NCBI RefSeq assembly: GCF_006349365.1
Contig: NZ_CP040899.1
Coordinates: 1,364,001 to 1,428,000, forward strand
DNA length: 64,000 nt
Origin: Georgenia wutianyii
GTDB lineage: Bacteria > Actinomycetota > Actinomycetes > Actinomycetales > Actinomycetaceae
Direction of reading: 5' to 3'
Below the pieces are notes generated by a model, which was not told the origin of the DNA, searched no databases, and was given only the letters and a program-made list of their open reading frames with translations. The position numbers and the translations under genes are program-made. Shown piece by piece: positions 8,745 through 17,503 of this stretch; the first letter of the stretch is position 1; each line of letters opens with the position of its first letter.

Positions 8745-10009
8745 GAGGCAGCCCGCTGCGCATCGCCGACGTCCGCGCCACCACCGTCACCGTCCCCCTC
8801 GAGGCGCCCCTGCGGCACAGCAACGGCGCGCACTGGGGCCGGTTCGTGCGCACCATCGTCGAGGTCGAGACCACCGACGGACTCGTCGGGCTCGGGGAGA
8901 TGGGCGGCGGTGGGGAGAGCGCCGAGGCCGCCGTCGAGGCGCTGCGGCCCTACCTGCTCGGGCACGACCCCGCCCGCACCGAGGCGCTGCGCTTCATGGT
9001 CGCCAACCCGACCGCGAGCCTGTACAACAACCGCACCCAGCTGCTCGCCGCCCTCGAGTTCGCCTGCCTGGACCTCCTCGGCAGGCACACCGGCCTGCCC
9101 GTCCACGCCCTGCTCGGCGGGGCGGTGCGCGAGGAGGTCGAGTTCGCCAGCTACCTGTTCTTCCGCTACCCCTCGGCCGACGGCAGCGGGGAGGTGCGGA
9201 CCGTGGACCAGCTCCTCACCCACGCGGCCGAGCTCAAGGAGCGGCACGGCTTCCGGGTCCACAAGCTCAAGGGCGGGGTCTTCCCGCCGGACCACGAGCT
9301 CGCCGCCTACCGGGCGCTGGCGGAGTCGCTGCCCGGTGACCGCTTCCGCTACGACCCCAACGGCGTGCTCAGCGTCGAGGAGGCGATCCGCTTCGCCCAC
9401 GCGATCGAGGACCTGGACAACGACTACATCGAGGACCCGTGCTACGGGCTGAACGCCATGCGCCGCCTGCGGGAGCGGACCCGCATCCCCACCGCGACGA
9501 ACACGGTGGTGGTCAACTTCGAGCAGCTCGCGGCGAACGTCCTCCAGCCGGCCGTCGACGTCGTCCTGCTCGACACGACCTTCTGGGGAGGGATCCGTCC
9601 GTGCCTCAAGGCTGCGGGGGTGGCGGAGACCTTCCAGCTCGGACTGGCCGTCCACTCCTCCGGGGAGCTCGGGATCCAGCTCGCGACGATGCTCCACCTC
9701 GGCGCCGTCGTGCCCAACCTCGCCTTCGCCGCCGACGCGCACTACCACCACCTGCGCGACGACGTCGTCGTGGGCGGGAAGCGGGAGTACGTCGAGGGCC
9801 GGATGGCCGTGCCCGACGCACCGGGCCTCGGCGTCGACCTCGACCGCGACAAGGTCGCCGAGTACGCCGAGCTGTACCGCGAGCTCGGCGGCTACCCCTA
9901 CGACCGCGACCCTGGTCGCCCCGGCTGGTACCCGCTCCTGCCCAACGCCGACTTCGCCGACCCCGACGCCGCCGGCCGGCCCGCCGCCCTGACCGCCGAG
10001 CCCTACTGA
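8741..10009 (+). CDS. enolase-superfamily dehydratase, glucarate dehydratase-like
   Basis: A 422-residue enolase-superfamily protein of the glucarate dehydratase subgroup: an N-terminal capping domain followed by a TIM barrel. Residues typical of the subgroup are visible in order: KLKGG (the catalytic Lys pair), RYDPNG (metal Asp), YIEDPC (metal Glu), TATNT (Asn) and AVHSSGE (catalytic His). Such enzymes remove water from an aldarate or aldonate to give a 2-keto-3-deoxy acid. Sequence alone does not choose between glucarate, galactarate and a related acid. The ATG overlaps the SDR stop by 4 bp. No aldolase or kinase for the keto-deoxy product lies in the window. Confidence 0.85.
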   Translation: MRGSPLRIADVRATTVTVPLEAPLRHSNGAHWGRFVRTIVEVETTDGLVGLGEMGGGGESAEAAVEALRPYLLGHDPARTEALRFMVANPTASLYNNRTQLLAALEFACLDLLGRHTGLPVHALLGGAVREEVEFASYLFFRYPSADGSGEVRTVDQLLTHAAELKERHGFRVHKLKGGVFPPDHELAAYRALAESLPGDRFRYDPNGVLSVEEAIRFAHAIEDLDNDYIEDPCYGLNAMRRLRERTRIPTATNTVVVNFEQLAANVLQPAVDVVLLDTTFWGGIRPCLKAAGVAETFQLGLAVHSSGELGIQLATMLHLGAVVPNLAFAADAHYHHLRDDVVVGGKREYVEGRMAVPDAPGLGVDLDRDKVAEYAELYRELGGYPYDRDPGRPGWYPLLPNADFADPDAAGRPAALTAEPY

Positions 10010-10018
10010 GAGGACCCC

Positions 10019-12109
10019 ATGCCCCGCACGATCCCCACCGTCGAGGACTTCGCGAGCGCGGTCGTCGTCGACCGCTTCGACGACATGGTCAACCCGCCCG
10101 GCCTCACCAACCACCTCGCCACCGCCCAGGTGGACCACGACGTCGTCGCCGTGCGCTCCCTGTGCGTCCCGCCCGTCTCCCAGGGGGACACCATCACCGC
10201 CCAGCTCTACCTCGGCGGTCGGCTCGCGCGGTCCTTCGGGGAGCCGGTCCACACCCAGTGGCGTCCGGACCGGGTCGAGCGGCGCACGGTCGTCGACGGC
10301 TGGGAGGTGAGCACGACGACGGCCTGCCCGCCCGGGGAGGCGGGGGTCGTCGTGCGGATCGAGGTGCGCAACGCCGCCGGGGTGGAGCGTGAGCTGCGGC
10401 TCGGGCTGTGGATCGCCTCGACCGTCACCCGGCCGTCGGGGCCGTGGCTGCGCGCCGAGGCGCCGCAGGCACCGAACACGGTCGAGGTCGCCGGGGCGAG
10501 GCGGGTGGGCAGGCCTGCCGACCGGTCCGCCGTCGCCGTCCAGGGCATGGTCGACGCGACCGGGCGTGACGTCGTGGACCACGCCGGGACGGCGCAGCTC
10601 ATCGAGGCGCGCGGGACCGTCGGCCCCGGCCGCAGCGTCGTCCACTCCTACGTCCACGTCGTCGGGACCGGTGAGGAGGAGGTGACGGCCGCCTACGAGC
10701 GCGTCGCGCGCGACGTCGACGGCGCGCTCGCCGCGTCCACCGCGCGCTGGGACGCCGAGCTCGCCGCGCTCTTCACCCCCGGAAACGAGGAGTTCTCCGG
10801 GCACCTGCCCGCCCTGCGCACGAGCGACCACGCGCTGCGCACCCTGTACTGGTGGGGCGCGATGGGCGTGCTGTGGTTCCGCCGGGACAACCCCGCCTCG
10901 GTGCTCGGGCGCACCTACGACACCCTCATGCCGCGGTACTGGCAGACGACGACCTTCATCTGGGACTACTCGCTGAGCTCGATGGTCCACGCGCTGCTCG
11001 ACCCGACCGTCATGCGCCGGCAGATCTCCCACTGGGTGGGCCTGGACATCGACGAGCACTTCGGGACCGAGTGGCTCACCGGCGGGCCGGTGGGCAACTG
11101 GTACTCCGTCAACCACTACGCCCTCATCCGCCTCGTCCACGACTACCTGCGCCTCCACGGGGACCACGACTTCCTCGACGAGGAGCTCACGACGCCCGGC
11201 GGCCGCACCCGCAGCATCGGGGACGACGTGCGCGACTGGGCCACCGCCTGGCACCGGCTGCGTGGTCACTCGGGACTGGCCGACTACGGCGAGATCGACA
11301 ACCTCCTCGAGTGCGTGAGCACCTACGTCCACGAGGTCGCCAGCCTCAACGCCGCCAACGTGTGGAACATGCGCACGGCCGCGGCGATCAGCGGGCACCA
11401 GGGCCGCGTCGGGGACGCCGCGCGGCTGCGCGCGGAGGCCGAGGCGCTCGTCCCGCTCGTCACCGAGCTCTACCTGCCCGGCCGGGGCTTCTTCCACGCC
11501 CGCCGGCCCGACGGGTCGCTCGTGGAGACCCGCCACTGCTACGACTTCGCCACCGTCGGCACGACCATCGCCCAGGACCTGCCCGCCGAGCAGCGCGAGG
11601 AGATGGTGCGCTTCTTCGTCGAGGAGCTGCGCACGCCGTCGTGGATACGGGCGCTGTCCCCGTGGGACGAGGACGCCGGCTACTCCCTGCGCGCCGACCA
11701 CCAGTGGAACGGCGCCTACCCGGCGTGGCCGGCCGACTCGGCGCGCGCGGCGATCGCGCTCGGCCGACCCGACGTCGTCCTGGAGTGGCTGCCCGGGCTG
11801 GCCCGGTCGGCCAACCAGGGCCCGCCCGGGCAGGCGCACTTCGTCGAGGAGGCCGCCGCGCCCGTCGAGGGCGGCGCCCGCAAGACCCCGCCGCAGCTGC
11901 CCTACATCATCGACTGGTCCTGCTCCTCGGCCGGGGCGTGGTGCGAGCTCGTGCTCGCCGGCGTCTTCGGCGTCGAGGTGGCGCTGGACGGCACCGTCAC
12001 GGCCGGAGGCTGCATCGCCGACCTCGACCCCGACGCGCGCCTCGAGGGGCTCACGGTCCAGGGGCGGACCTACGACGTCGTCGGCGGGCAGGTGGTGCCC
12101 CGCTCCTGA
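10019..12109 (+). CDS. predicted six-hairpin (alpha/alpha)6 glycosidase-like protein
   Basis: A 696-residue protein without a signal peptide. The first 260 residues look like a beta-sandwich domain (paired strands such as VVRIEVRNAAG). The remainder is helical with aromatic motifs of six-hairpin glycosidases (WQTTTFIWDYSLSSMVHALL, GTEWLTGGPVGNWYSVNHY, HQWNGAYPAWPADSARAA), the arrangement seen in GH63/GH15-like enzymes. It is therefore probably a cytoplasmic glycoside hydrolase acting on an imported oligosaccharide. Catalytic acids cannot be assigned by eye. It starts ten bases after the dehydratase stop, with GAGAGG as ribosome-binding site, and ends 3 bp from the convergent lactonase. Confidence 0.65.
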   Translation: MPRTIPTVEDFASAVVVDRFDDMVNPPGLTNHLATAQVDHDVVAVRSLCVPPVSQGDTITAQLYLGGRLARSFGEPVHTQWRPDRVERRTVVDGWEVSTTTACPPGEAGVVVRIEVRNAAGVERELRLGLWIASTVTRPSGPWLRAEAPQAPNTVEVAGARRVGRPADRSAVAVQGMVDATGRDVVDHAGTAQLIEARGTVGPGRSVVHSYVHVVGTGEEEVTAAYERVARDVDGALAASTARWDAELAALFTPGNEEFSGHLPALRTSDHALRTLYWWGAMGVLWFRRDNPASVLGRTYDTLMPRYWQTTTFIWDYSLSSMVHALLDPTVMRRQISHWVGLDIDEHFGTEWLTGGPVGNWYSVNHYALIRLVHDYLRLHGDHDFLDEELTTPGGRTRSIGDDVRDWATAWHRLRGHSGLADYGEIDNLLECVSTYVHEVASLNAANVWNMRTAAAISGHQGRVGDAARLRAEAEALVPLVTELYLPGRGFFHARRPDGSLVETRHCYDFATVGTTIAQDLPAEQREEMVRFFVEELRTPSWIRALSPWDEDAGYSLRADHQWNGAYPAWPADSARAAIALGRPDVVLEWLPGLARSANQGPPGQAHFVEEAAAPVEGGARKTPPQLPYIIDWSCSSAGAWCELVLAGVFGVEVALDGTVTAGGCIADLDPDARLEGLTVQGRTYDVVGGQVVPRS

Positions 12110-12112
12110 CGC

Positions 12113-12964
12113 TCAGCCCGCGAAGGGCAGGACGGGCAGGCCGGGCACGTCGACGTCCACGCGGTACACCGCGCCCGCCCCGACCGGGGCGTCGGCGCCC
12201 AGCCCGCCGCGGGAGGTCGTGACGAGGAGGTCGGTGAGCCCCGGGCCGCCGAGCGTGCACGCGGTGACGTGGGGGACCGGCAGGTCGACGACCTCGAGGA
12301 GGTCACCGTCGGGGGAGTAGCGGCGCACGTGCCCGCCGCCGTACACGGCGACCCAGATCGTGCCCTGCGCGTCGACGGCCAGCCCGTCGAGGTCGCCCTC
12401 CTCGCGCGGCAGGGAGACGAACGGGCGCCGCTCGAGGAGGATCCCGGAGACGACGTCGAACAGGTCCATCCGCCCCGCGCCGCTGTCGACGTAGTAGGCC
12501 CGCGTGTGGTCGGGGGAGAAGCCCAGCCCGTTGGAGATCGTCACGCCCTCGAGCACCCGCTCGGTGCGCAGGTCGGGGTGCACCCGGTAGAGCGCGGCCG
12601 CTCCCGGGGTCACCTCCCACGTGGAGGAGCCGACGTAGAGGCTGCCGTCCGGTGCGACGGCGCCCTCGTTCATCCGCTCGCCGGGCGCTCGCGTGAGCGC
12701 CACGTCGCGAGTGGGCAGGGCGTCGGGCGCCTCCGCGAGCCCGAGGCCGGTCTCGGTCGCCACGACGTAGCCGCCCCCGGCGCGCGGGCGGACCATCGCC
12801 GCGACCCGCCCGACGTCGAGCCGGTCCACCGTGCCGTCGGTGCGCAGGGTGAGGACGCCTCCGGCGAGCATGTCGACGAAGCGCAGCCCGCCCCACTCCG
12901 CGGACCACACCGGCCCCTCGCCGTGGTCGGTGACGACCTCCGTGACCTGCTCGACGCTGCGCAT
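12113..12964 (-). CDS. SMP-30/gluconolactonase family lactonase (copy 1)
   Basis: A 283-residue six-bladed propeller of the SMP-30/gluconolactonase family, which opens sugar lactones using a bound divalent metal. Likely metal ligands are Glu16 in HGEGPVW, the Asn in SNGLGFSPDH and the Asp in LDGLAVD. The ATG at 12964 is preferred over upstream in-frame starts because the family's usual N-terminus begins here; a -10-like CAGACT lies six bases upstream. A very similar gene sits directly upstream (13068-13910). Convergent with the glycosidase-like gene, it fits as the lactone-hydrolysing step of the sugar locus. Confidence 0.9.
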   Translation of the reverse strand: MRSVEQVTEVVTDHGEGPVWSAEWGGLRFVDMLAGGVLTLRTDGTVDRLDVGRVAAMVRPRAGGGYVVATETGLGLAEAPDALPTRDVALTRAPGERMNEGAVAPDGSLYVGSSTWEVTPGAAALYRVHPDLRTERVLEGVTISNGLGFSPDHTRAYYVDSGAGRMDLFDVVSGILLERRPFVSLPREEGDLDGLAVDAQGTIWVAVYGGGHVRRYSPDGDLLEVVDLPVPHVTACTLGGPGLTDLLVTTSRGGLGADAPVGAGAVYRVDVDVPGLPVLPFAG

Positions 12965-13067
12965 GCCCCCAGTCTGGCCCACGGCCGCCGGGCCCGGACG
13001 GCGGTCGGCGCCCGGACCGTGCGGCCGGTGGCGCACCATGCGCCGGCGCGACCGACCGCCCTGCGGC

Positions 13068-13910
13068 TCAGCCGGCGAAGGGCAGGACGGGCAGCCCGGG
13101 CACGTCGACCGCCGTGGCGTACAGGGCGCCCGCACCGGGTGTGTCGTCACCCTCGCGCGACGTCGTGACGAACAGGTCCGTGAGGCTCGGTCCGCCGAGG
13201 GTGCACGCGGTCACCCCGGGCACCGGCACCTCGAGGACGTCGAGCAGCTCGCCGTCGGGGGAGTAGCGGCGCACCTGCCCGCCGCCGTTGATCGCGACCC
13301 ACACCGTGCCCTGGGTGTCGACGACGAGACCGTCGGGCACGCCGTCCTCCTCGGCGACCGTGACGAACGGACGGCGCTCGCGGAGCTCCCCGCCGTCGAC
13401 GTCGAGGACGTCGATGCGCCCCGGCCCGCTGTCGGCGTAGTAGGCGAGCGTGTGGTCGGGGGAGAAGCCCAGCCCGTTGGAGACCGACACCGGGTCCAGG
13501 ACCACCCGCGTGCCGCCGTCGGGCATCACCCGGTACAGCCGTCCGCCGTCGGGGGAGCCGTCCCACGCCATCGACCCGACGTACAGGCTCCCGTCCGGCG
13601 CCGCGCCGCCCTCGTTCATCCGCTCACCCTCCCGGTCGGTGAGGCGGATCGAGCGGGAGGGGGCGGAGGTGACGTCGTCGGCCAGGGCGACGCCGTCCTC
13701 GGTGGCGACGACGTAGCCGCCGGAGGCGCGGGGGCGCACCATCGCCGCGACCTTGCCGACGGTGATCCGGTCGACCTCGCCGTCGTCACGCAGGGTGAGC
13801 ACCCCGCCGGCGAGCATGTCGACGAACCGCAGCCCTCCCCAGTCCAGGGACCACACGGGCCCCTCGCCGTGGAAGGTGACGACATCGGTGATCTGCTCGG
13901 CTGTGCGCAT
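13068..13910 (-). CDS. SMP-30/gluconolactonase family lactonase (copy 2)
   Basis: A 280-residue paralogue of the downstream gene, alignable along its whole length without large gaps (shared HGEGPVW, GLRFVDMLAGGVLTLR, SNGLGFSPDHT, VTACTLGG, VDVPGLPVLPFAG). The metal-binding positions are retained in both copies. Differences cluster in loops (for example DDVTSAPSRSIRLTDRE), so substrate preference may have diverged. The 5' flank shares the CAGTCT sequence found upstream of copy 1 on the plus strand, consistent with tandem duplication. It is divergent from the MFS gene, with 62 bp between starts. Confidence 0.9.
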   Translation of the reverse strand: MRTAEQITDVVTFHGEGPVWSLDWGGLRFVDMLAGGVLTLRDDGEVDRITVGKVAAMVRPRASGGYVVATEDGVALADDVTSAPSRSIRLTDREGERMNEGGAAPDGSLYVGSMAWDGSPDGGRLYRVMPDGGTRVVLDPVSVSNGLGFSPDHTLAYYADSGPGRIDVLDVDGGELRERRPFVTVAEEDGVPDGLVVDTQGTVWVAINGGGQVRRYSPDGELLDVLEVPVPGVTACTLGGPSLTDLFVTTSREGDDTPGAGALYATAVDVPGLPVLPFAG

Positions 13911-13960
13911 GGCCGCCAGTCTCCCGGGCCGGCGTTTCCGGTGCGAGTCGGCCCCTGGGT

Positions 13961-13966
13961 TACCGT
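13961..13966 (+). promoter_or_regulatory. -10 box of a leaderless promoter for the MFS gene
   Basis: TACCGT is followed by exactly six bases and then the GTG at 13973, so the transcript should start at the start codon. It sits in the 62-bp space shared with the divergent lactonase gene. Confidence 0.55.
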
Positions 13967-13972
13967 GCCCGG

Positions 13973-15217
13973 GTGAGTCACCGCCTGCTCGACGTCCGTC
14001 CCCTGCGGGTCACGTCCTTCCGGCGGCTGTGGGTGGGGACGTCGGCCGCGGCCCTCGGCGGGCAGGTCACCGCCGTGGCCGTGCTCTACCAGGTGTGGGA
14101 GATGACCGGCAGCCCGGTGTGGACCGGCGCCGTCGGGCTGGTCCGCGCGGTGCCGCTCGTCGTCCTCGGGCTGCTCGGCGGCGCCCTGGCCGACGCCGTC
14201 GACCGCCGCTCGCTCGTCCGCTGGACGATCCTCGCCCAGGTCCTCACCGCGCTCGGACTCGCCGCGCAGGCGCTCGCGGACGTGGACTCCCTCGCCGTGC
14301 TGCTCCTCCTCGTCGCCGCCCAGGCCTCCTTCGGTGCGCTCGGCGCCTCCGCGCAGCGCACCTTCCCGGTGCGGCTGCTCGGCCGCCGGCTCGTCGCCGC
14401 GGGCATCGCGATCCAGCACCTGAGCTTCCAGGTGGCGATGCTCCTCGGGCCGGCCCTCGCCGGCGTCGTGCTCGGGCGGTGGGGGCTGACCGCCGCCTAC
14501 CTCCTCCAGGCCGTCGCGTTCCTCGCGGCGCTGTACGCCGTGCTCCTCCTGCCGGCGATGCCGCCCACCGGGCCCGGCAGCGGGCGCGGCCCGCGCGCCG
14601 TGCTCGAGGGCATCCGGTACGTCACCCGCTCGCCCGTCCTCCGTGGGCTGTACGTCACCGACCTCGTCGCCACCCTCCTCGCGATGCCGATCGCCCTGTT
14701 CCCCGTCATCAACGAGCAGCGCTTCGGCGGCAGCCCGGAGACGCTCGGCCTGTTCCTCAGCGCCGTCGCCGTCGGCGGCATGGCGGCGGGACTCATCTCC
14801 GGGGCCGTCACCCGCTCCGACCGGCCCGGCGTCGTCCAGCTCTGGGCCGCGGGCGTGTGGGGCGGCGCGCTCGCCGTCTTCGGGCTCGTCGGGCCGCTGT
14901 GGCTCGCCCTCGCCTCGCTCGCCGTCGCGGGCGCCGCGGACACCGTCTCGGTGGTGGCGCGCGGGGCCGCCGTCCAGCTCGCGACGCCGGACAGCCACCG
15001 CGGGCGGGTCACCTCGGTCGAGCACGTCATCGGCGTCGCGGGACCGGAGGTGGGCAACTTCCGGGCCGGCCTCGTCGCCGGCGCGACGACGGCGGCCTTC
15101 GCCGCGACGTCCGGCGGGCTCGCCTGCCTCGCCGGGATCGTCCTCGTCGCCGCGCTCAACCGCTCGCTGCGGGAGTTCCGCATCAGCCGCGACATCGCCG
15201 ACGACGCCGGGTCCTGA
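13973..15217 (+). CDS. MFS transporter, EntS/MFS_3-type exporter
   Basis: A 414-residue polytopic membrane protein with about 12 hydrophobic segments. The loop after the second segment carries the MFS signature GGALADAVDRRSLV. The N-terminus (FRRLWVGTSAAALGGQVTAVAV) is typical of the MFS_3/enterobactin-exporter-like group, which exports siderophores, drugs or metabolites by proton antiport. The GTG at 13973 is set by the -10 box six bases upstream. No siderophore genes are nearby, so the substrate is unknown; its divergence from the lactonases need not imply a shared function. Confidence 0.85.
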   Translation: MSHRLLDVRPLRVTSFRRLWVGTSAAALGGQVTAVAVLYQVWEMTGSPVWTGAVGLVRAVPLVVLGLLGGALADAVDRRSLVRWTILAQVLTALGLAAQALADVDSLAVLLLLVAAQASFGALGASAQRTFPVRLLGRRLVAAGIAIQHLSFQVAMLLGPALAGVVLGRWGLTAAYLLQAVAFLAALYAVLLLPAMPPTGPGSGRGPRAVLEGIRYVTRSPVLRGLYVTDLVATLLAMPIALFPVINEQRFGGSPETLGLFLSAVAVGGMAAGLISGAVTRSDRPGVVQLWAAGVWGGALAVFGLVGPLWLALASLAVAGAADTVSVVARGAAVQLATPDSHRGRVTSVEHVIGVAGPEVGNFRAGLVAGATTAAFAATSGGLACLAGIVLVAALNRSLREFRISRDIADDAGS

Positions 15218-15261
15218 CCTCGTTCCCGACGGTCCCCCGGGCCGGGCGGCGCGGGCGACGC

Positions 15262-15267
15262 TAGCGT
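15262..15267 (+). promoter_or_regulatory. -10 box upstream of the dodecin gene
   Basis: TAGCGT lies about 48 bases before the dodecin ATG, predicting a short 5' leader that contains the GGGGAGGT ribosome-binding site. It resembles the other -10 boxes in this window; no clear -35 was seen. Confidence 0.4.
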
Positions 15268-15314
15268 GACCGGTGGGCCGAGGGACGGCTCGCAGGACGA
15301 CGGGGAGGTCCGCC

Positions 15315-15524
15315 ATGGCCAACAACGTGTACCGCGTCTCGGAGATCGTCGGCACGTCGCCCGACGGCATCGAGGACGCCGTGAACACCGCCCTCACGCA
15401 GGCGAGCAGGACCCTGCGCAACCTCGACTGGTTCGAGGTCACCGAGATCCGCGGCCACCTCGTCGAGGGCAAGGTCGCGGACTGGCAGGTCGGCATCAAG
15501 CTCGGCTTCCGCGTCGACGCGTGA
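15315..15524 (+). CDS. dodecin family flavin-binding protein
   Basis: A 69-residue protein matching dodecin in length and sequence: VYRVSEIVGTSPDGIEDA at the N-terminus, the flavin-stacking Trp in LRNLDWFEV, and an IRGHLVEGKVADWQVGIKLGF strand-turn-strand end. Dodecins form hollow dodecamers in the cytoplasm that store flavin or a flavin precursor. The ATG at 15315 is chosen because GGGGAGGT lies six bases upstream; the open frame extends back to 15273 without a better signal. The stop overlaps the GTG of the following hydrolase (GTGA). Confidence 0.93.
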   Translation: MANNVYRVSEIVGTSPDGIEDAVNTALTQASRTLRNLDWFEVTEIRGHLVEGKVADWQVGIKLGFRVDA

Positions 15525-16141
15525 CCGAGCACCCGCCGGACGCCCTCCTCATCGCCACGGCGAGCGGTGAGGCACGCGTCCACCTCCTGCACGCCGACGC
15601 GCCCCGCGGGCTGCTCATGCTCGGCCACGGAGCGGGCGGGGGGTTCGCAGCGCCGGACCTGCGCACCACGGCCGACGTCGCAGGTGAGCTCGGGTGGGCG
15701 GTCGCCCTGGTCGAGCAGCCCTACCGGGTGGCCGGCCGTCGCGCCCCGGCACCCGCCCGGCAGCTCGACACCGCCTGGACCGACGTCGCCCTCCACCTGC
15801 ACTCCGGGCCGTTCGCCGGGCTCCCGCTCGTCGTCGGCGGGCGGTCCTCCGGCGCGCGGGTCGCGTGCCGCACCGCGACCTCCCTCGAAGCCGTCGGCGT
15901 GCTCTGCCTCGCCTTCCCGCTGCACCCGCCGGGGCGGCCCGACAGCCCCAGCCGCCTGCCCGAGCTCGAGGCGGTGGACGTCCCCACGCTCGTCGTCCAG
16001 GGGGAGCGGGACACCTTCGGCATGCCGCCGCCCGCGCGCGGCCGGCAGGTCGTCGTCGTCGCCGGGGATCACGGCCTGAAGAAGGACCAGGCCGCGATCG
16101 CCGACGCCGTCCGCACCTGGCTCGCCCGTCTCGTCCCCTGA
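15521..16141 (+). CDS. small alpha/beta hydrolase, KANL3/Tex30-like
   Basis: A 206-residue alpha/beta hydrolase-fold protein. The oxyanion region LLMLGHGAGGGF, a nucleophile elbow GGRSSGARVA and a late GDHGLKK (candidate His) match the bacterial KANL3/Tex30-like dienelactone-hydrolase group. The substrate is unknown. The GTG at 15521 overlaps the dodecin stop, so the two genes are translationally coupled; whether they share a function is unclear. Confidence 0.75.
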   Translation: MTEHPPDALLIATASGEARVHLLHADAPRGLLMLGHGAGGGFAAPDLRTTADVAGELGWAVALVEQPYRVAGRRAPAPARQLDTAWTDVALHLHSGPFAGLPLVVGGRSSGARVACRTATSLEAVGVLCLAFPLHPPGRPDSPSRLPELEAVDVPTLVVQGERDTFGMPPPARGRQVVVVAGDHGLKKDQAAIADAVRTWLARLVP

Positions 16142-16211
16142 GGACCGCCCGCCGTGCCGACGGCGGCGCGGCGTGTCACGGTGGGCGTCCCCACTTCCCA
16201 GGAGGTTGTCG

Positions 16212-17159
16212 ATGAAGCTCGGGTACAAGCTCGCCGCGGAGGCATTCGGCCCCGAGGAGCTCATCCGCCAGGCCGTGCGAGCCGAGGAGGTGGGCTTCGA
16301 CTTCGTCGAGATCAGCGACCACTTCCACCCGTGGCTCGACGTCCAGGGGCACAGCCCGTTCGCGTGGTCGGTGCTCGGCGCCATCGCGGCCCGCACCGAG
16401 CGGATCGGCCTCGTCACCGGGGTCACCTGCCCCACCATCCGCTACCACCCGGCGGTCGTCGCGCAGGCAGCCGCGACGATGTCACTCATCTCCGGCGGGC
16501 GGTTCACCCTCGGTCTCGGCTCGGGGGAGCAGCTCAACGAGCACGTCGTCGGCAAGCCGTGGCCCTCCGCGACCGCGCGCCAGGAGATGCTGCGCGAGGC
16601 GCTGGAGATCATCCGTCTGCTGTGGCAGGGCGGCTACCGGAGCTACGAGGGCAAGCACCTCCGACTGGTCGACGCGCGCGTCTTCGACCTGCCCGAGGAG
16701 CTGCCGCGCATCGCCGTCGCCGGCGGGGGCCCGCAGGCCGCGCGTCTGGCCGGCGAGCTCGGCGACGCGCTCTTCGTCACCGACCCCGACCCCGGGCTCA
16801 TCGAGGCCTTCACCGGCGCCGGCGGGTCCGGCCCGCTCTACGCCGAGGTGCCCCTGGCCTACGCCGCCACCGAGGAAGAGGCGGTGCGCGAGGCGCACGC
16901 CAAGGCCAGGTGGGCGGTGACCGGCTGGAAGGTCATGGCCGAGCTGCCCAACCCGGTGAACTTCGAGGCGGCGTCCGCGACGGTGCGCGAGGAGGACGTG
17001 CGCGAGCAGTTCACCTGCGGGCCCGACGTCGAGCGGCACCTCGCCGCGATCCGGGAGTTCACCGAGGCCGGGTACGACCACGTCGTCACGATGAACGTCG
17101 GCCCCGACCCCGACGCGTTCCTCGACTTCGTCGAGCGTGAGCTGCGCCCCCGCCTCTGA
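16212..17159 (+). CDS. LLM-class (luciferase-like) oxidoreductase, probably F420-dependent
   Basis: A 315-residue luciferase-like TIM-barrel protein. EVGFDFVEISDHFHPW, GLVTGVTCPTIRYHPA and GRFTLGLGSGEQLNEHVVG are typical of the actinobacterial group related to F420-dependent glucose-6-phosphate dehydrogenase (TIGR03557-like). Cofactor F420 is the likely hydride carrier; the substrate is not deducible. The ATG at 16212 follows AGGAGG at 16199-16204 and agrees with the family N-terminus (KLGYKL). A GTG at 16173 would add 13 atypical residues. It stands alone, followed by the repeat region. Confidence 0.85.
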   Translation: MKLGYKLAAEAFGPEELIRQAVRAEEVGFDFVEISDHFHPWLDVQGHSPFAWSVLGAIAARTERIGLVTGVTCPTIRYHPAVVAQAAATMSLISGGRFTLGLGSGEQLNEHVVGKPWPSATARQEMLREALEIIRLLWQGGYRSYEGKHLRLVDARVFDLPEELPRIAVAGGGPQAARLAGELGDALFVTDPDPGLIEAFTGAGGSGPLYAEVPLAYAATEEEAVREAHAKARWAVTGWKVMAELPNPVNFEAASATVREEDVREQFTCGPDVERHLAAIREFTEAGYDHVVTMNVGPDPDAFLDFVERELRPRL

Positions 17160-17194
17160 CCGTCGCGCCCGCGCCCGCGGGGCGCTGCGCGCTC

Positions 17195-17284
17195 GGAACC
17201 TGCCACCAAGTCCGCGACACGCCGCGCGACACGCCGCCCCGGCGGCGCTCACGGACGCCGGAGTGGCACTTCGTGGCAGGTTCC
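17195..17284 (+). repeat. 90-bp inverted-repeat element, copy A
   Basis: Terminal arms of 17 bp, GGAACCTGCCACCAAGT and ACTTCGTGGCAGGTTCC, are complementary except at one position. The interior carries GCGACACG twice. Copies B (17389-17478) and C (35914-36003) have exactly the same 90-bp length. I do not recognise the family. There is no ORF, so a REP-like or non-autonomous element, or a structured RNA or terminator, are the options. Confidence 0.8.
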
Positions 17285-17388
17285 GCCAGGGATCGTCCGG
17301 GGTGCACGCCGATGCCTGCACCGATCTCCGGCGCGAACTGCGTGGTGTCGTCCGGCCGGCGCCCGCGTCCGCGGGGCGCTGCGCGCTC

Positions 17389-17478
17389 GAAACCTGCCAC
17401 CAAGTCCGCGACACGCCGCGCGACACGCCGCCCCGGCGGTGCGAACGGCCCCGGCGACGGCACTTCGTGGCAGGTTCC
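17389..17478 (+). repeat. 90-bp inverted-repeat element, copy B
   Basis: Arms GAAACCTGCCACCAAGT (17389-17405) and ACTTCGTGGCAGGTTCC (17462-17478). The left half and about 30 bp upstream match copy A with two substitutions across 81 bp, while the right halves differ between the arms. Same orientation as A and C. Confidence 0.8.
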
Positions 17479-17503
17479 GCCCTCCGGCCGGGTCCGGCGG
17501 CGC

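Larger units (their letters stand above)
17160..17503. other. 344-bp non-coding stretch carrying a duplicated inverted-repeat element
   Basis: No gene is supported. The region consists largely of two 81-bp direct repeats (17165-17245 and 17359-17439) that contain the left halves of two 90-bp inverted-repeat elements. It separates the LLM gene from the convergent copper chaperone. Confidence 0.75.

Noticed and set aside
8375..11839. 1154-codon open frame on the minus strand across the enolase and glycosidase-like genes
   Set aside because: Shadow of GC-rich coding sequence: low-complexity Arg/Gly/Val/Asp composition, no domain, and strong real genes on the plus strand.
16173..16211. Upstream GTG start for the LLM oxidoreductase
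   Set aside because: It adds 13 residues unlike the family and bypasses the AGGAGG in front of the ATG at 16212.
13616..16438. 940-codon minus-strand frame opposite the MFS, dodecin, hydrolase and LLM genes
   Set aside because: No recognisable motifs; it runs antisense to four well-supported genes.
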